DNA of 64,000 nucleotides, taken from Miltoncostaea oceani. Its GTDB lineage: Bacteria > Actinomycetota > Thermoleophilia > Miltoncostaeales > Miltoncostaeaceae. The notes beneath the pieces were generated by a model. It was not told the origin of the DNA. It did no database searches and saw only the letters and a list, made by a program, of their open reading frames with translations. Every line of letters starts with the position of its first letter. Positions within the stretch are counted from its first letter, which is position 1. Positions 26,003-32,630 of this stretch are shown piece after piece. The stretch covers positions 1,811,001 to 1,875,000 of the forward strand of contig NZ_CP064356.1 of NCBI RefSeq assembly GCF_018141545.1. The letters run 5' to 3'. A program made the translations under genes and the position numbers.

Positions 26003-26184
26003 CGCCCCGTCCTCCGTTCGCGCATCCGGCCGAGCACCACGCCCGCCACGGCGCCGACGGCGGCCCCGGCGGCGACGGCGAGCTCCGACTCCACGGCGAG
26101 GCCCACGACGGTGCCGAGCGCGAGGCCGATGCCGGCCCCGTAGGAGACCCAGGCCATCCGCCGCACCGACCGCGCGTCGCTCAC
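25999..26184 (-). CDS. 61-residue glycine-zipper membrane protein
   Basis: Two hydrophobic segments rich in Gly and Ala ([17 protein letters not shown] and [18 protein letters not shown]) separated by an acidic turn, with a basic tail RMRERRTGR: a small two-span protein with GxxxG-type zippers. Its GTG overlaps the upstream hydrolase stop and its TGA overlaps the downstream reductase ATG, so all three are translationally coupled. Function unknown; an oligomeric membrane anchor is one possibility. Confidence 0.7.
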   Translation of the reverse strand: MSDARSVRRMAWVSYGAGIGLALGTVVGLAVESELAVAAGAAVGAVAGVVLGRMRERRTGR

Positions 26185-26957
26185 CGCGGCACCGCGGCGC
26201 GGATGAGGCCGGCGCAGGCGTCGGGGGCGTCCCAGAAGAGCGCGTGTCCGGCGTCGATGGTCGTGACCTCGAGGCGGTCGCCCAGGTCGCGTCGCAGCGC
26301 CTCCCGCAGGGCGTCGCTCACGTAGTCGGCGCGGCCGGCGACGGCCAGCGCGACCCGGCCCGGGTACCCGGCGAGGGACGGGGCGGGACGCGCCATCTCG
26401 CTCCACGCCGTCACCGACGCGGGGCGGCTGAACGCGAAGCGGACGCGGCCGTCGGGACCCTCGACCAGGAAGTCGTCGAGGTCCTCGTCGACGGTGTCGC
26501 GGCTGTGCGGCGGCCGCAGGGCCGCGCGCGCCTCCCGGGCCTCCTCCCGCGTCGCCCAGCCCTCGTCGCGCCGGGCGTCCTCGGCCTCGCGCGCCGCCCG
26601 GGCCGGGTCGAGCGCGCCGGCGGGGTCGAGGAGCACGAGCCCCGCGACGCGCGCGGGCGCCGTGGCGGCGAGGTGCAGGGCGATCACGCCGCCGAAGGAG
26701 TGGCCGACGACCGTCGCCGCGTCGATGCCGGCGGCGTCGAGCGTGTCGACGAGGTCGGCGACGTGCCGCTCGAGGCTCCACGGCGGGTCCCACGTCGACC
26801 GGGCGTGGCCCCGCAGGTCCGGCGCGAGGACCCGCAGGTCGGCGAGGTGCTCCTGCGCCAGCCGGCGGTACCGCGCGCCGGTGTTCGTCACGCCGTGCGC
26901 AACCAGGACGGGCGGGGCCCCGTCGGGTCCCCACGCGTGGACGTGCAGCGCGCTCAC
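26181..26957 (-). CDS. Alpha/beta hydrolase
   Basis: 258-residue alpha/beta hydrolase. The oxyanion region is [15 protein letters not shown], the nucleophile elbow is GHSFGG (Ser near residue 97), a lid region lies around 120-190, and the late His is in DAGHALFW. Probably an esterase, lactonase or C-C hydrolase; substrate unknown. GTG 26957 is preferred because GAGAGG, or a GAGGAT -10-like hexamer, lies just upstream; ATG 26966 is the alternative. First gene of the operon with the 61-residue protein and the quinone reductase. Confidence 0.87.
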   Translation of the reverse strand: MSALHVHAWGPDGAPPVLVAHGVTNTGARYRRLAQEHLADLRVLAPDLRGHARSTWDPPWSLERHVADLVDTLDAAGIDAATVVGHSFGGVIALHLAATAPARVAGLVLLDPAGALDPARAAREAEDARRDEGWATREEAREARAALRPPHSRDTVDEDLDDFLVEGPDGRVRFAFSRPASVTAWSEMARPAPSLAGYPGRVALAVAGRADYVSDALREALRRDLGDRLEVTTIDAGHALFWDAPDACAGLIRAAVPR

Positions 26958-26996
26958 GGGGCGCATCCTCTCACCCGGCGCGGCCGGGAGCCCGGC

Positions 26997-28070
26997 TCAG
27001 CGGCGGATGCGGGCGTTCTTCGCGACGCAGAAGTTGCTGATCCCGAGCGGGGCCTTCGTGAAGGTGCGGCCGCGGAACGGCCAGACGCGCCACACGTAGC
27101 AGGCGCCGCGGGCCAGCACCGGGGTGCGCAGGCGCTGGGCGCGGGGGAAGACCGAGCGCACCTTGCGCAGCGGCACGGCGTCGGAGGTCGCGCCGGCGCG
27201 GGGGGTGCCGACACGGAAGATCTGGACGTTGTAGACGGTGGTGCCCGCGGGTCCCCGGGTCCAGCTCAGCATGGGGCGCCGGTCCTTCACGACGGCCGCC
27301 TTGCGGGGCCGCAGCTTGGTGGTGCGCAGCGAGGGGAGGGCGAGGGTCGTCACGGCGGGGGCGCGCGGCGTGGCGGCGGGGGTGGTCGCCGGGGTGACGG
27401 GGGTGCGCGTCGTGGCGGGCGTCGCCGTCGGCGTCGGCACCGGTGCGGGGATGACGGTGACGGGGAAGAGGGCGGCGGGGCCGGCGTTGCCGGCCCGGTC
27501 GATCTGGACGACGCGGACCGCGAACCCGCCGGCGGGCAGTCCGGCGATGTCGGCGCGCGTGTCGGTCGTCTCGACGGGTGCCCGCACGATCCCCGCGGCG
27601 GGGTCGACGCCGCCGGTGACGCTCCAGGCGAACCGTGCGCCCGTCTCCTGCCCGGTCCACGACACCCCGAACGGCGTCTCCGACGAGACGGCGGGCGGTC
27701 CGAGCACGCGCACCACGCCGGGGGCGGTGCGGTCGATGGTGAACCGGCGGGTCACGGACTCCGCGTTGCCGCCGCGCCCCTGGACGACGGTGAAGACGTG
27801 GTCGCCCTCGCTGAACTCCTTCTGGAGGGTGACGGTGAACGGGCCCTCGGGGTTGCGGACGGTCGCGAACTCGCCGTTCGTGGCCGCCCACGTCACGCTT
27901 GACGCATCCGCGTCCGGCGTGACGACGTAGCTCGGGGCCGTGTTCCAGGCGTCGCCGTCGGTGCCCGAGACGGCGGGGGCGCCCGTCGCGACGGCGGGCA
28001 GCACGAGGGCGCCGCCCGTCAGAACGCAGGCGGCGGCCCACAACCGGCTCGGCCTGCGGGCGCCCGTCAT
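26997..28070 (-). CDS. Secreted protein with conserved two-cysteine C-terminal module (paralogue A)
   Basis: 357 residues. A signal peptide (basic start, hydrophobic core, cleavage near ATGA-PAV at about 31) is followed by two immunoglobulin/FnIII-like segments (about 35-110: VTWAATNGEFATVRNPEGPFTV; about 115-205: APGVVRVLGPPAVSSETPFGVSW), a Thr/Pro/Ala linker, and a C-terminal module of about 105 residues. That module reads RPMLSWTRGPAGTTVYNVQ, LRKVRSVFPRAQRLRT, ARGACYVWRVWPF and LGISNFCV, with two cysteines that probably pair. It shares this layout with the protein at 31153-32187. No enzyme motif; an extracellular binding or adhesion role is a guess. Confidence 0.82.
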   Translation of the reverse strand: MTGARRPSRLWAAACVLTGGALVLPAVATGAPAVSGTDGDAWNTAPSYVVTPDADASSVTWAATNGEFATVRNPEGPFTVTLQKEFSEGDHVFTVVQGRGGNAESVTRRFTIDRTAPGVVRVLGPPAVSSETPFGVSWTGQETGARFAWSVTGGVDPAAGIVRAPVETTDTRADIAGLPAGGFAVRVVQIDRAGNAGPAALFPVTVIPAPVPTPTATPATTRTPVTPATTPAATPRAPAVTTLALPSLRTTKLRPRKAAVVKDRRPMLSWTRGPAGTTVYNVQIFRVGTPRAGATSDAVPLRKVRSVFPRAQRLRTPVLARGACYVWRVWPFRGRTFTKAPLGISNFCVAKNARIRR

Positions 28071-28076
28071 CCCGCG

Positions 28077-28082
28077 ACCTTA
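28077..28082 (-). promoter_or_regulatory. -10 hexamer TAAGGT of paralogue A (leaderless)
   Basis: TAAGGT, six bases, then ATG 28070 on the minus strand. Confidence 0.62.
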
Positions 28083-28148
28083 GCGCCGCGCGGCCCGCGC
28101 GCCCAATCGGGGGTCGCCGCGGGCCATCCGGCGGCGCCCCCGGTGGTC

Positions 28149-28154
28149 TAGGAT
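28149..28154 (+). promoter_or_regulatory. -10 hexamer TAGGAT of the 212-residue gene (leaderless)
   Basis: TAGGAT, eight bases, then GTG 28163. Divergent from the promoter of paralogue A, 66 bases away. Confidence 0.6.
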
Positions 28155-28162
28155 CCGCCGCC

Positions 28163-28801
28163 GTGGCCCGGCAGACCGTCGACGAGATCGTGGAGGCCCT
28201 CGAGGCCGTCCGCAGCCCGGACGCCCCCGCCGGTCCGTACGTCCGCGTCCCGGCGCCCCGCTACACGTCGATGACCCACGACGTGCTCCGGCAGTCCCAC
28301 GCCCACGACACGGTGGAGCGCCCCGACGCCTCCGCGACGTACCACCAGGCCGTCGCCGACCTCCACGTGTGGACCCGCAGCGGGCCGGACGGCGGGCCGT
28401 GGGTCGCCCTCGCGACCAGCGTCACCCGGCTGGCGGACCGCATCGTCGTCGACGCGGGCTTCCGCGTCCCGGCCGACTCCCCCGAGCACGCGGCCGAGCT
28501 GGCCCGCGACCCGGCGCGCGCACTCGCGACGCTCGTGACCCGGTTCGGCCTGTCGTACTACAGCGAGAAGAAGCGGGTGTTCGTCACGCCGCTCCACGTC
28601 GCGAGCCTGTCGGCGCCCCTCGAGGAGCTCGGGCCCGACCAGTTCGCCCGCGCCGTCGGCCTGGAGACGCCGCCCGACGGGACGGCCGTCGCCGTGAACG
28701 TCGCGGTGTCGCGGTCCCGTGACGGCATGACCCGGCTGGCGTGGCTGTTCGTGCTGGACCTGACGCGGTACGCCGCGGAGGCGCGGCCCCGCCGCCGCTG
28801 A
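28163..28801 (+). CDS. Unknown 212-residue protein
   Basis: No family recognised. Soluble alpha/beta protein: an N-terminal helix (VDEIVEALEAVRS), strand-rich centre (QAVADLHVWTRSG, VALATSVTRLADRIVVDAGF), a helical DSPEHAAELARDPARALATLV segment, then LSYYSEKKRVFVTPLHVAS and a final VNVAVSRSRDGMTRLAWLFVLDL. The start is supported by the TAGGAT hexamer. No catalytic motif can be pointed to. Confidence 0.7.
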   Translation: MARQTVDEIVEALEAVRSPDAPAGPYVRVPAPRYTSMTHDVLRQSHAHDTVERPDASATYHQAVADLHVWTRSGPDGGPWVALATSVTRLADRIVVDAGFRVPADSPEHAAELARDPARALATLVTRFGLSYYSEKKRVFVTPLHVASLSAPLEELGPDQFARAVGLETPPDGTAVAVNVAVSRSRDGMTRLAWLFVLDLTRYAAEARPRRR

Positions 28802-28817
28802 CGGGTCCGGCGGGCGC

Positions 28818-29252
28818 TCAGCCCGCCGCGAGGGCCATGGGGTCGTTGACGAAGGCGCCGTCGCGGACGCGCCCCAGGAGCTGCACCGGCCCGTCCGACC
28901 AGCGCCGCCCGCCGTCGGCGCGGAGGCCGGCGACGAGCTCCGGCGGCAGCCCGGTCACGACCATGGAGGCCCCGGCGCACGACGGCGGCCACGACTCGGC
29001 GACGGCGTCGCAGAGGCGGGCGGCGCCGCCGTCGTCCACGACGACGTGGGCGCGCACCGCGAGCAGCACGCCCCCCTCCGCCGCGCGGGCCTCCGCGACG
29101 CTCAGCCCGGCGTCGGCGAGCATGACGCCCGCGGCCGGGGGCGGGGGCGCCGCCGCCGACGGGGTGGCGGCCCCGTCGCCGTCGTCGCCGCATCCGGCGA
29201 GGGCCAGGGCACCCGCCGCCACCGCCACCGCCAGCGCCGTCCTCGTCCGCAT
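28818..29252 (-). CDS. Small secreted lipoprotein
   Basis: 144 residues with a signal peptide and lipobox LAGC (lipidated Cys21), a short acidic and Ala/Pro linker, and a globular part of about 100 residues (LSVAEARAAEGGVLLAVRAHVVVDDGGAARLCDAV, then PVQLLGRVRDGAFVNDP). Two further cysteines (ARLC, PPSC) could form a disulfide. The globular part alternates strands and helices like small BON/OB-type domains; this is inference. Function unknown. Confidence 0.8.
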   Translation of the reverse strand: MRTRTALAVAVAAGALALAGCGDDGDGAATPSAAAPPPPAAGVMLADAGLSVAEARAAEGGVLLAVRAHVVVDDGGAARLCDAVAESWPPSCAGASMVVTGLPPELVAGLRADGGRRWSDGPVQLLGRVRDGAFVNDPMALAAG

Positions 29253-29360
29253 CGCCCACCCCCGTGTCGTCGACCCCGTCGACCGTCTCCGCCGCCGGCG
29301 CCCGTGTCGTCACACCCCGCGTAGAGAGATGGCCACACGCCGTCGCGCCGGGGCGGGCGG

Positions 29361-29390
29361 CGTCGATGGGTCCCTGTGGGCACATCGACG
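29361..29390. promoter_or_regulatory. Palindrome CGTCGATG-N14-CATCGACG in leader
   Basis: Eight-base arms at 29361-29368 and 29383-29390, directly before the GGGGACGGGG ribosome site of the gene at 29403. It could be an RNA hairpin or an operator. Further upstream, CCCGTGTCGTC occurs twice exactly 40 bases apart (29261 and 29301). Confidence 0.4.
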
Positions 29391-29402
29391 GGGGACGGGG
29401 AC

Positions 29403-29675
29403 ATGACGGGGACCGCGGCACCGGAGACGATGGTCAGCCTGAGCCAGCCGGGGCGCGTCATCGACGTGCTCGCGCGATGCATGGCGGGACGCCGTGCGCC
29501 GGGGAGGTCGGGCTGGTCGGCCGCGAACCACCTCGCCGCGGACCTCGAGCGGCACTACGGCGTCCGCGCGACGGGGCCCACGATCGAGCGCGCCCTCCGG
29601 ATCCTGCAGCGCCGGCGGCAGGTCACCGTCCGCGTCGATGACGCCGGCCGCGTCTGGTACCGGCGGGCCGAGTGA
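29403..29675 (+). CDS. 90-residue probable winged-helix protein
   Basis: Small basic protein. The C-terminal 55 residues read as helix, helix, then beta wing: GWSAANHLAADLERHYGVRATGP, TIERALRILQRRRQVTVRVDDAG, VWYRRAE. This is compatible with a winged helix-turn-helix DNA-binding domain, but no named family is recognised. ATG 29403 is preceded by GGGGACGGGG. An upstream palindrome at 29361-29390 could be its own operator. Convergent with the gene at 29682, seven bases away. Confidence 0.6.
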   Translation: MTGTAAPETMVSLSQPGRVIDVLARCMAGRRAPGRSGWSAANHLAADLERHYGVRATGPTIERALRILQRRRQVTVRVDDAGRVWYRRAE

Positions 29676-29681
29676 CGGCGG

Positions 29682-29972
29682 TCAGCCCAGCGGGTCCGCG
29701 GGGGGCGCCGTCAGCCCGGGGACGTCGCCCTCGATCTCCACCTGGTCGGGGCGGTCGAAGACGGCGCGGAGGGTCACGAACGCGGCGCGCGGCTCGAGGA
29801 CGTCGGCGAGGACGTCGGGTCCGTCGCGGCCGTCCTGGATGATCGCCCCCTCGCGCACGAGGTCGAGTGCGGCCATGCCGAGGGCGCTCGGGCGGGAGTC
29901 GATCCGCCCCGGCTCGAGCCAGCTGAGGGTGGCGGGCACACCCTTGTAGTCCCCGCGGAGCACGAAGGCCAT
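29682..29972 (-). CDS. Unknown 96-residue protein
   Basis: No family recognised. MAFVLRGDYKGVPATLSWLEPGRID opens a strand-rich N-terminal half, followed by a helix (LGMAALDLVREGA) and a second strand-rich half (RAAFVTLRAVFDRPDQVEIEGDVPG). The start is supported by a TAGCAT hexamer five bases before the ATG. Confidence 0.6.
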   Translation of the reverse strand: MAFVLRGDYKGVPATLSWLEPGRIDSRPSALGMAALDLVREGAIIQDGRDGPDVLADVLEPRAAFVTLRAVFDRPDQVEIEGDVPGLTAPPADPLG

Positions 29973-29977
29973 GGGGG

Positions 29978-29983
29978 ATGCTA
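29978..29983 (-). promoter_or_regulatory. -10 hexamer TAGCAT (leaderless)
   Basis: TAGCAT, five C residues, then ATG 29972 on the minus strand. Confidence 0.55.
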
Positions 29984-30033
29984 GACCGGACCCCCCGCCG
30001 GAGGCCAGGGTCCCCGGCGCCCCCGCGACGTGG

Positions 30034-30159
30034 TCAGGCGTCGGCGGCGCGCGCCTCGCGTTCGGTGAGGTCCACCAGCTCGAAGGTCACGCAGGCCGGG
30101 CAGATGCCGGGGGCGTCCCGCAGGTCCCCGCACTCGGTGCAGTAGTGCTCGCGGTCCAT
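30034..30159 (-). CDS. 41-residue zinc-ribbon protein
   Basis: MDREHYCTECGDLRDAPG then ICPACVTFELVDL: two CxxC knuckles (Cys7/Cys10 and Cys20/Cys23) that should hold one zinc, followed by a short charged tail. AAGGGGG precedes the ATG at 30159, and a TAGTCT hexamer at 30207-30212 could be the promoter. Too small for an enzyme; a protein- or RNA-binding accessory peptide is possible. Confidence 0.62.
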   Translation of the reverse strand: MDREHYCTECGDLRDAPGICPACVTFELVDLTEREARAADA

Positions 30160-30253
30160 GGTGGATCCCCCTTCGGCGGTGCGGGCCTCGACGGTCCGTG
30201 TCGACGAGACTATTGCCCCCGCCGGACGCCCGCACACCCCTCCCGCGGCCAGA

Positions 30254-31087
30254 TCACGGCCGTCCGCGCGGGGGGTGACCGCGCGGCGGGTCCGTGGTCC
30301 CGCCCAGGATCAGGGCCGCGGCCTCGACGGGGACGTCGAGCTGGGGGCAGTGGCCGACGCCGTCCATGACGACCCAGTCGGCGTGGGGGAGCCAGTCGCG
30401 GCGCATCCGCTCCGCCGCGCCCGGCCAGGGGAGGAGGGCGTCCTCGGTCCCCCACACGATCCGCACGGGGCACGTGATGGCGGCCGCATCGACGCGGTAC
30501 CCCTCCCGCCGGGCGACGTCGAGGAGCGGCGCGAGGCCGGTGCACGCGACGACGCCGAGGATCTGGTGGGCGAGCAGCTCGGCGGGGATGTGGGCGTACG
30601 CCACGGTGGTGGCCGCCGTCGCGCGCCGCCGGCCCTCCGGCGTCGCGACGAGGTCGCCGGCGCGGGGGGCGGCGTGTCGCAGCGCCTCCTGCGTCGCGGT
30701 GAACCCGTCGAGCATCCCCGCGACCCAGGGAGCCCCGGGGTCCCACCCGCCGGCGGGGGCGAGGGCGACGACCGACGTGGCACGCCCCCGCGCGGCGAGC
30801 TGCAGGGCGACGTACCCGCCGAGGGAGTTGCCGGCGATGTGGGCGCGGTCCATGCCGGCGGCGTCCATCGCCCGCTCGACGGCGTCCGCGAGCGTGGCGC
30901 CGGTCACCCGGTCCGGCAGGGGCGGTCCCCCGGCGTGCCCGGCGAGGGTCGGGGCGAGGACGTCGTGGTGCCGCTCGAGGGCGGGCAGCACCAGCTCCCA
31001 GGTGCGCCACGTGTCGGTGAACCCGTGCAGCAGCACCAGGGGGGTGCCGGCGCCGCCCCGGTGGGCGGGTGTGAAGGGCGTGACCAC
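30254..31087 (-). CDS. Alpha/beta hydrolase
   Basis: 277-residue alpha/beta hydrolase: oxyanion loop VLLHGFTDTWRTWE, nucleophile elbow GNSLGG (Ser near residue 98), acid in IVWGTEDALLPW, and late His in DGVGHCPQLDVP. This matches the haloperoxidase/epoxide hydrolase/lipase-like branch; substrate unknown. GTG 31087 is six bases from a TACCCT hexamer. Divergent from secreted paralogue B. Confidence 0.88.
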   Translation of the reverse strand: MVTPFTPAHRGGAGTPLVLLHGFTDTWRTWELVLPALERHHDVLAPTLAGHAGGPPLPDRVTGATLADAVERAMDAAGMDRAHIAGNSLGGYVALQLAARGRATSVVALAPAGGWDPGAPWVAGMLDGFTATQEALRHAAPRAGDLVATPEGRRRATAATTVAYAHIPAELLAHQILGVVACTGLAPLLDVARREGYRVDAAAITCPVRIVWGTEDALLPWPGAAERMRRDWLPHADWVVMDGVGHCPQLDVPVEAAALILGGTTDPPRGHPPRGRP

Positions 31088-31093
31088 CCCGGC

Positions 31094-31099
31094 AGGGTA
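31094..31099 (-). promoter_or_regulatory. -10 hexamer TACCCT of hydrolase (leaderless)
   Basis: TACCCT, six bases, GTG 31087 on the minus strand. It lies 41 bases from the divergent TAGGAT of paralogue B. Confidence 0.6.
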
Positions 31100-31140
31100 C
31101 GCGTGCCCCGGTGGGTGGACCCGGCACGGGGGGCCGGGCC

Positions 31141-31146
31141 TAGGAT
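31141..31146 (+). promoter_or_regulatory. -10 hexamer TAGGAT of paralogue B (leaderless)
   Basis: TAGGAT, six bases, ATG 31153. Confidence 0.65.
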
Positions 31147-31152
31147 GACCCC

Positions 31153-32187
31153 ATGCCGTCCCGCCGCCCCCGCCCCCGGTGCCTCCTGCTCGCGCTCGCG
31201 CTGGTGGCCGGCCTCGTGCTGGCGGCCCCGGCCGCGGCGGCGCCCCCGGTCGTCTCGGGGGCCGACGGCGACCGGTGGAGCACCGCCCCGACGTACACGG
31301 TGACCGCGGGCACGCCCGTGGTCGCGCGCGCCCGCTTCCGCTGGTCGGCGACGAACGGGCAGGAGGGCGACTCCGACACCGTCCCGTTCACGATCACGCT
31401 GACGACCCCCTTCGCGGAGGGCCCGGCGTCGCTGACCGTGACGCAGCGGCCGCGGGGCCTCGGGTTGCCCGAGAGCACGACGCGCACGTTCGTGATCGAC
31501 CGGACCCCTCCTGCCGCCGTCGCGCTGACGGTGCCGGCGAGCGCGCCCGCCGGCACGGAGGTCCCCGTGTCGTGGTCCGCCGGGGAGGCGGGGGCCCGGT
31601 ACACGCTGCGGGTGCGGACCGCCTCCGGCGCGCCGGTGCAGGGGCCCGTCGAGACGACGGCGACGTCGGCGCGGGTCGTCCCCCTCGAGCCGGGCTCCTA
31701 CGTCGTCGTCCTCGTGCAGACGGACGCGGCGGGCAACGCGGGGCCCGAGGCGACGGCGCCGCTCTCGGTGCGGGCGTCCGAGGTCCCCGCGTTCACCCCG
31801 CCGGTGGTGCCGGTGGCGCCGCCGACGGGCACGACGACCGCGACCCCCCGCCTGCCGTCGACGAACGCGGGGCGCCTCGCGCCGCGCCGCGCGTCGCGGC
31901 TGTCGACCCGCCGGCCGGTGCTGTCGTGGGCCCGCGGCCCGAGAGGCACCCGGCTCTACAACGTCCAGGTCTTCCGGGTCTACCCGGCGCAGACGACCGC
32001 GTCCGGCGGCCCGCGGCTGCGGAAGGTGAGCTCGAGCTTCCCGAAGGTGCGACGGATGCGGACGGCGGCCCTCGCGCGGGGCGCGTGCTACGTGTGGCGG
32101 GTGTGGCCGTACGGCCGGTCCGGGTTCACGGCGAAGCCGCTCGGCCTCAGCAACTTCTGCGTCGCCCCCGCCCGCCCGGGGTCGTAG
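31153..32187 (+). CDS. Secreted protein with conserved two-cysteine C-terminal module (paralogue B)
   Basis: 344 residues, collinear with the protein at 26997-28070. It has a signal peptide (Arg-rich start, LLLALALVAGLVLAAPAAAA), then PVVSGADGDRWSTAPTYTV, strand-rich repeats with WSATNGQEGDSDTVPFTI and RTFVIDRTPPAAVALTVP, a Pro/Thr linker, and the shared module: RPVLSWARGPRGTRLYNVQ, LRKVSSSFPKVRRMRT, ARGACYVWRVWPY, LGLSNFCV. The two cysteines are conserved in both copies. Function unknown; conservation is strongest in the C-terminal module. Confidence 0.82.
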   Translation: MPSRRPRPRCLLLALALVAGLVLAAPAAAAPPVVSGADGDRWSTAPTYTVTAGTPVVARARFRWSATNGQEGDSDTVPFTITLTTPFAEGPASLTVTQRPRGLGLPESTTRTFVIDRTPPAAVALTVPASAPAGTEVPVSWSAGEAGARYTLRVRTASGAPVQGPVETTATSARVVPLEPGSYVVVLVQTDAAGNAGPEATAPLSVRASEVPAFTPPVVPVAPPTGTTTATPRLPSTNAGRLAPRRASRLSTRRPVLSWARGPRGTRLYNVQVFRVYPAQTTASGGPRLRKVSSSFPKVRRMRTAALARGACYVWRVWPYGRSGFTAKPLGLSNFCVAPARPGS

Positions 32188-32230
32188 GGCGATCGCCGCG
32201 GTCCCGATCCCGGACCTGCCGCCGGGCCTG

Positions 32231-32617
32231 GTGGCGGTGCTCGCCACCGTCGGGGCCGGGGGGCCGGTGGCGATCCCCGTCAGCGCGATCTGGCGGCGCG
32301 ACGCGGGGTGCGTGCTCCTGGCGCTGGCGCGCCGCCGGGCGTCGGTGGACCGGCTGCGCGACGACCCGCGGGTCGCGCTCTCGCTGAACGGGCCGGGCTT
32401 CTCGGTGTGCGTCGAGGGCGACGCCCGCGTCGCCGCCGATCCGCTGCCCGGCGCCGACGCGATGGTCGCGTTCGCGGTCGACGTGCGGCACGCCTGGGAC
32501 GCGCGTGGCCCGGCGACGGAGGTCGACGCCGGGATCCGCTGGCGGTGGACGGCCGACGACGCGGCCGACCGTCACGCCGGGGTGCTCGCCGCCCTGGAGG
32601 CGCTGGCCCGGGTCTGA
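32231..32617 (+). CDS. Pyridoxamine 5'-phosphate oxidase-like split-barrel protein
   Basis: 128 residues from GTG 32231. The split-barrel FMN/F420-binding pattern is visible: VAVLATVGAGGPVAIPVSAIWRRD, then RRASVDRLRDDPRVALSLNGPG and VCVEGDARVAADP. The frame stays open 14 codons upstream with sequence that looks like part of the fold (AAVPIPDLPPGL), but no ATG/GTG/TTG is present there. The true start may therefore be CTG 32216 or 32228, or the protein is slightly shortened. Cofactor (FMN or F420) undetermined. Confidence 0.72.
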   Translation: MAVLATVGAGGPVAIPVSAIWRRDAGCVLLALARRRASVDRLRDDPRVALSLNGPGFSVCVEGDARVAADPLPGADAMVAFAVDVRHAWDARGPATEVDAGIRWRWTADDAADRHAGVLAALEALARV

Positions 32618-32630
32618 GGCCGCCCGCACC

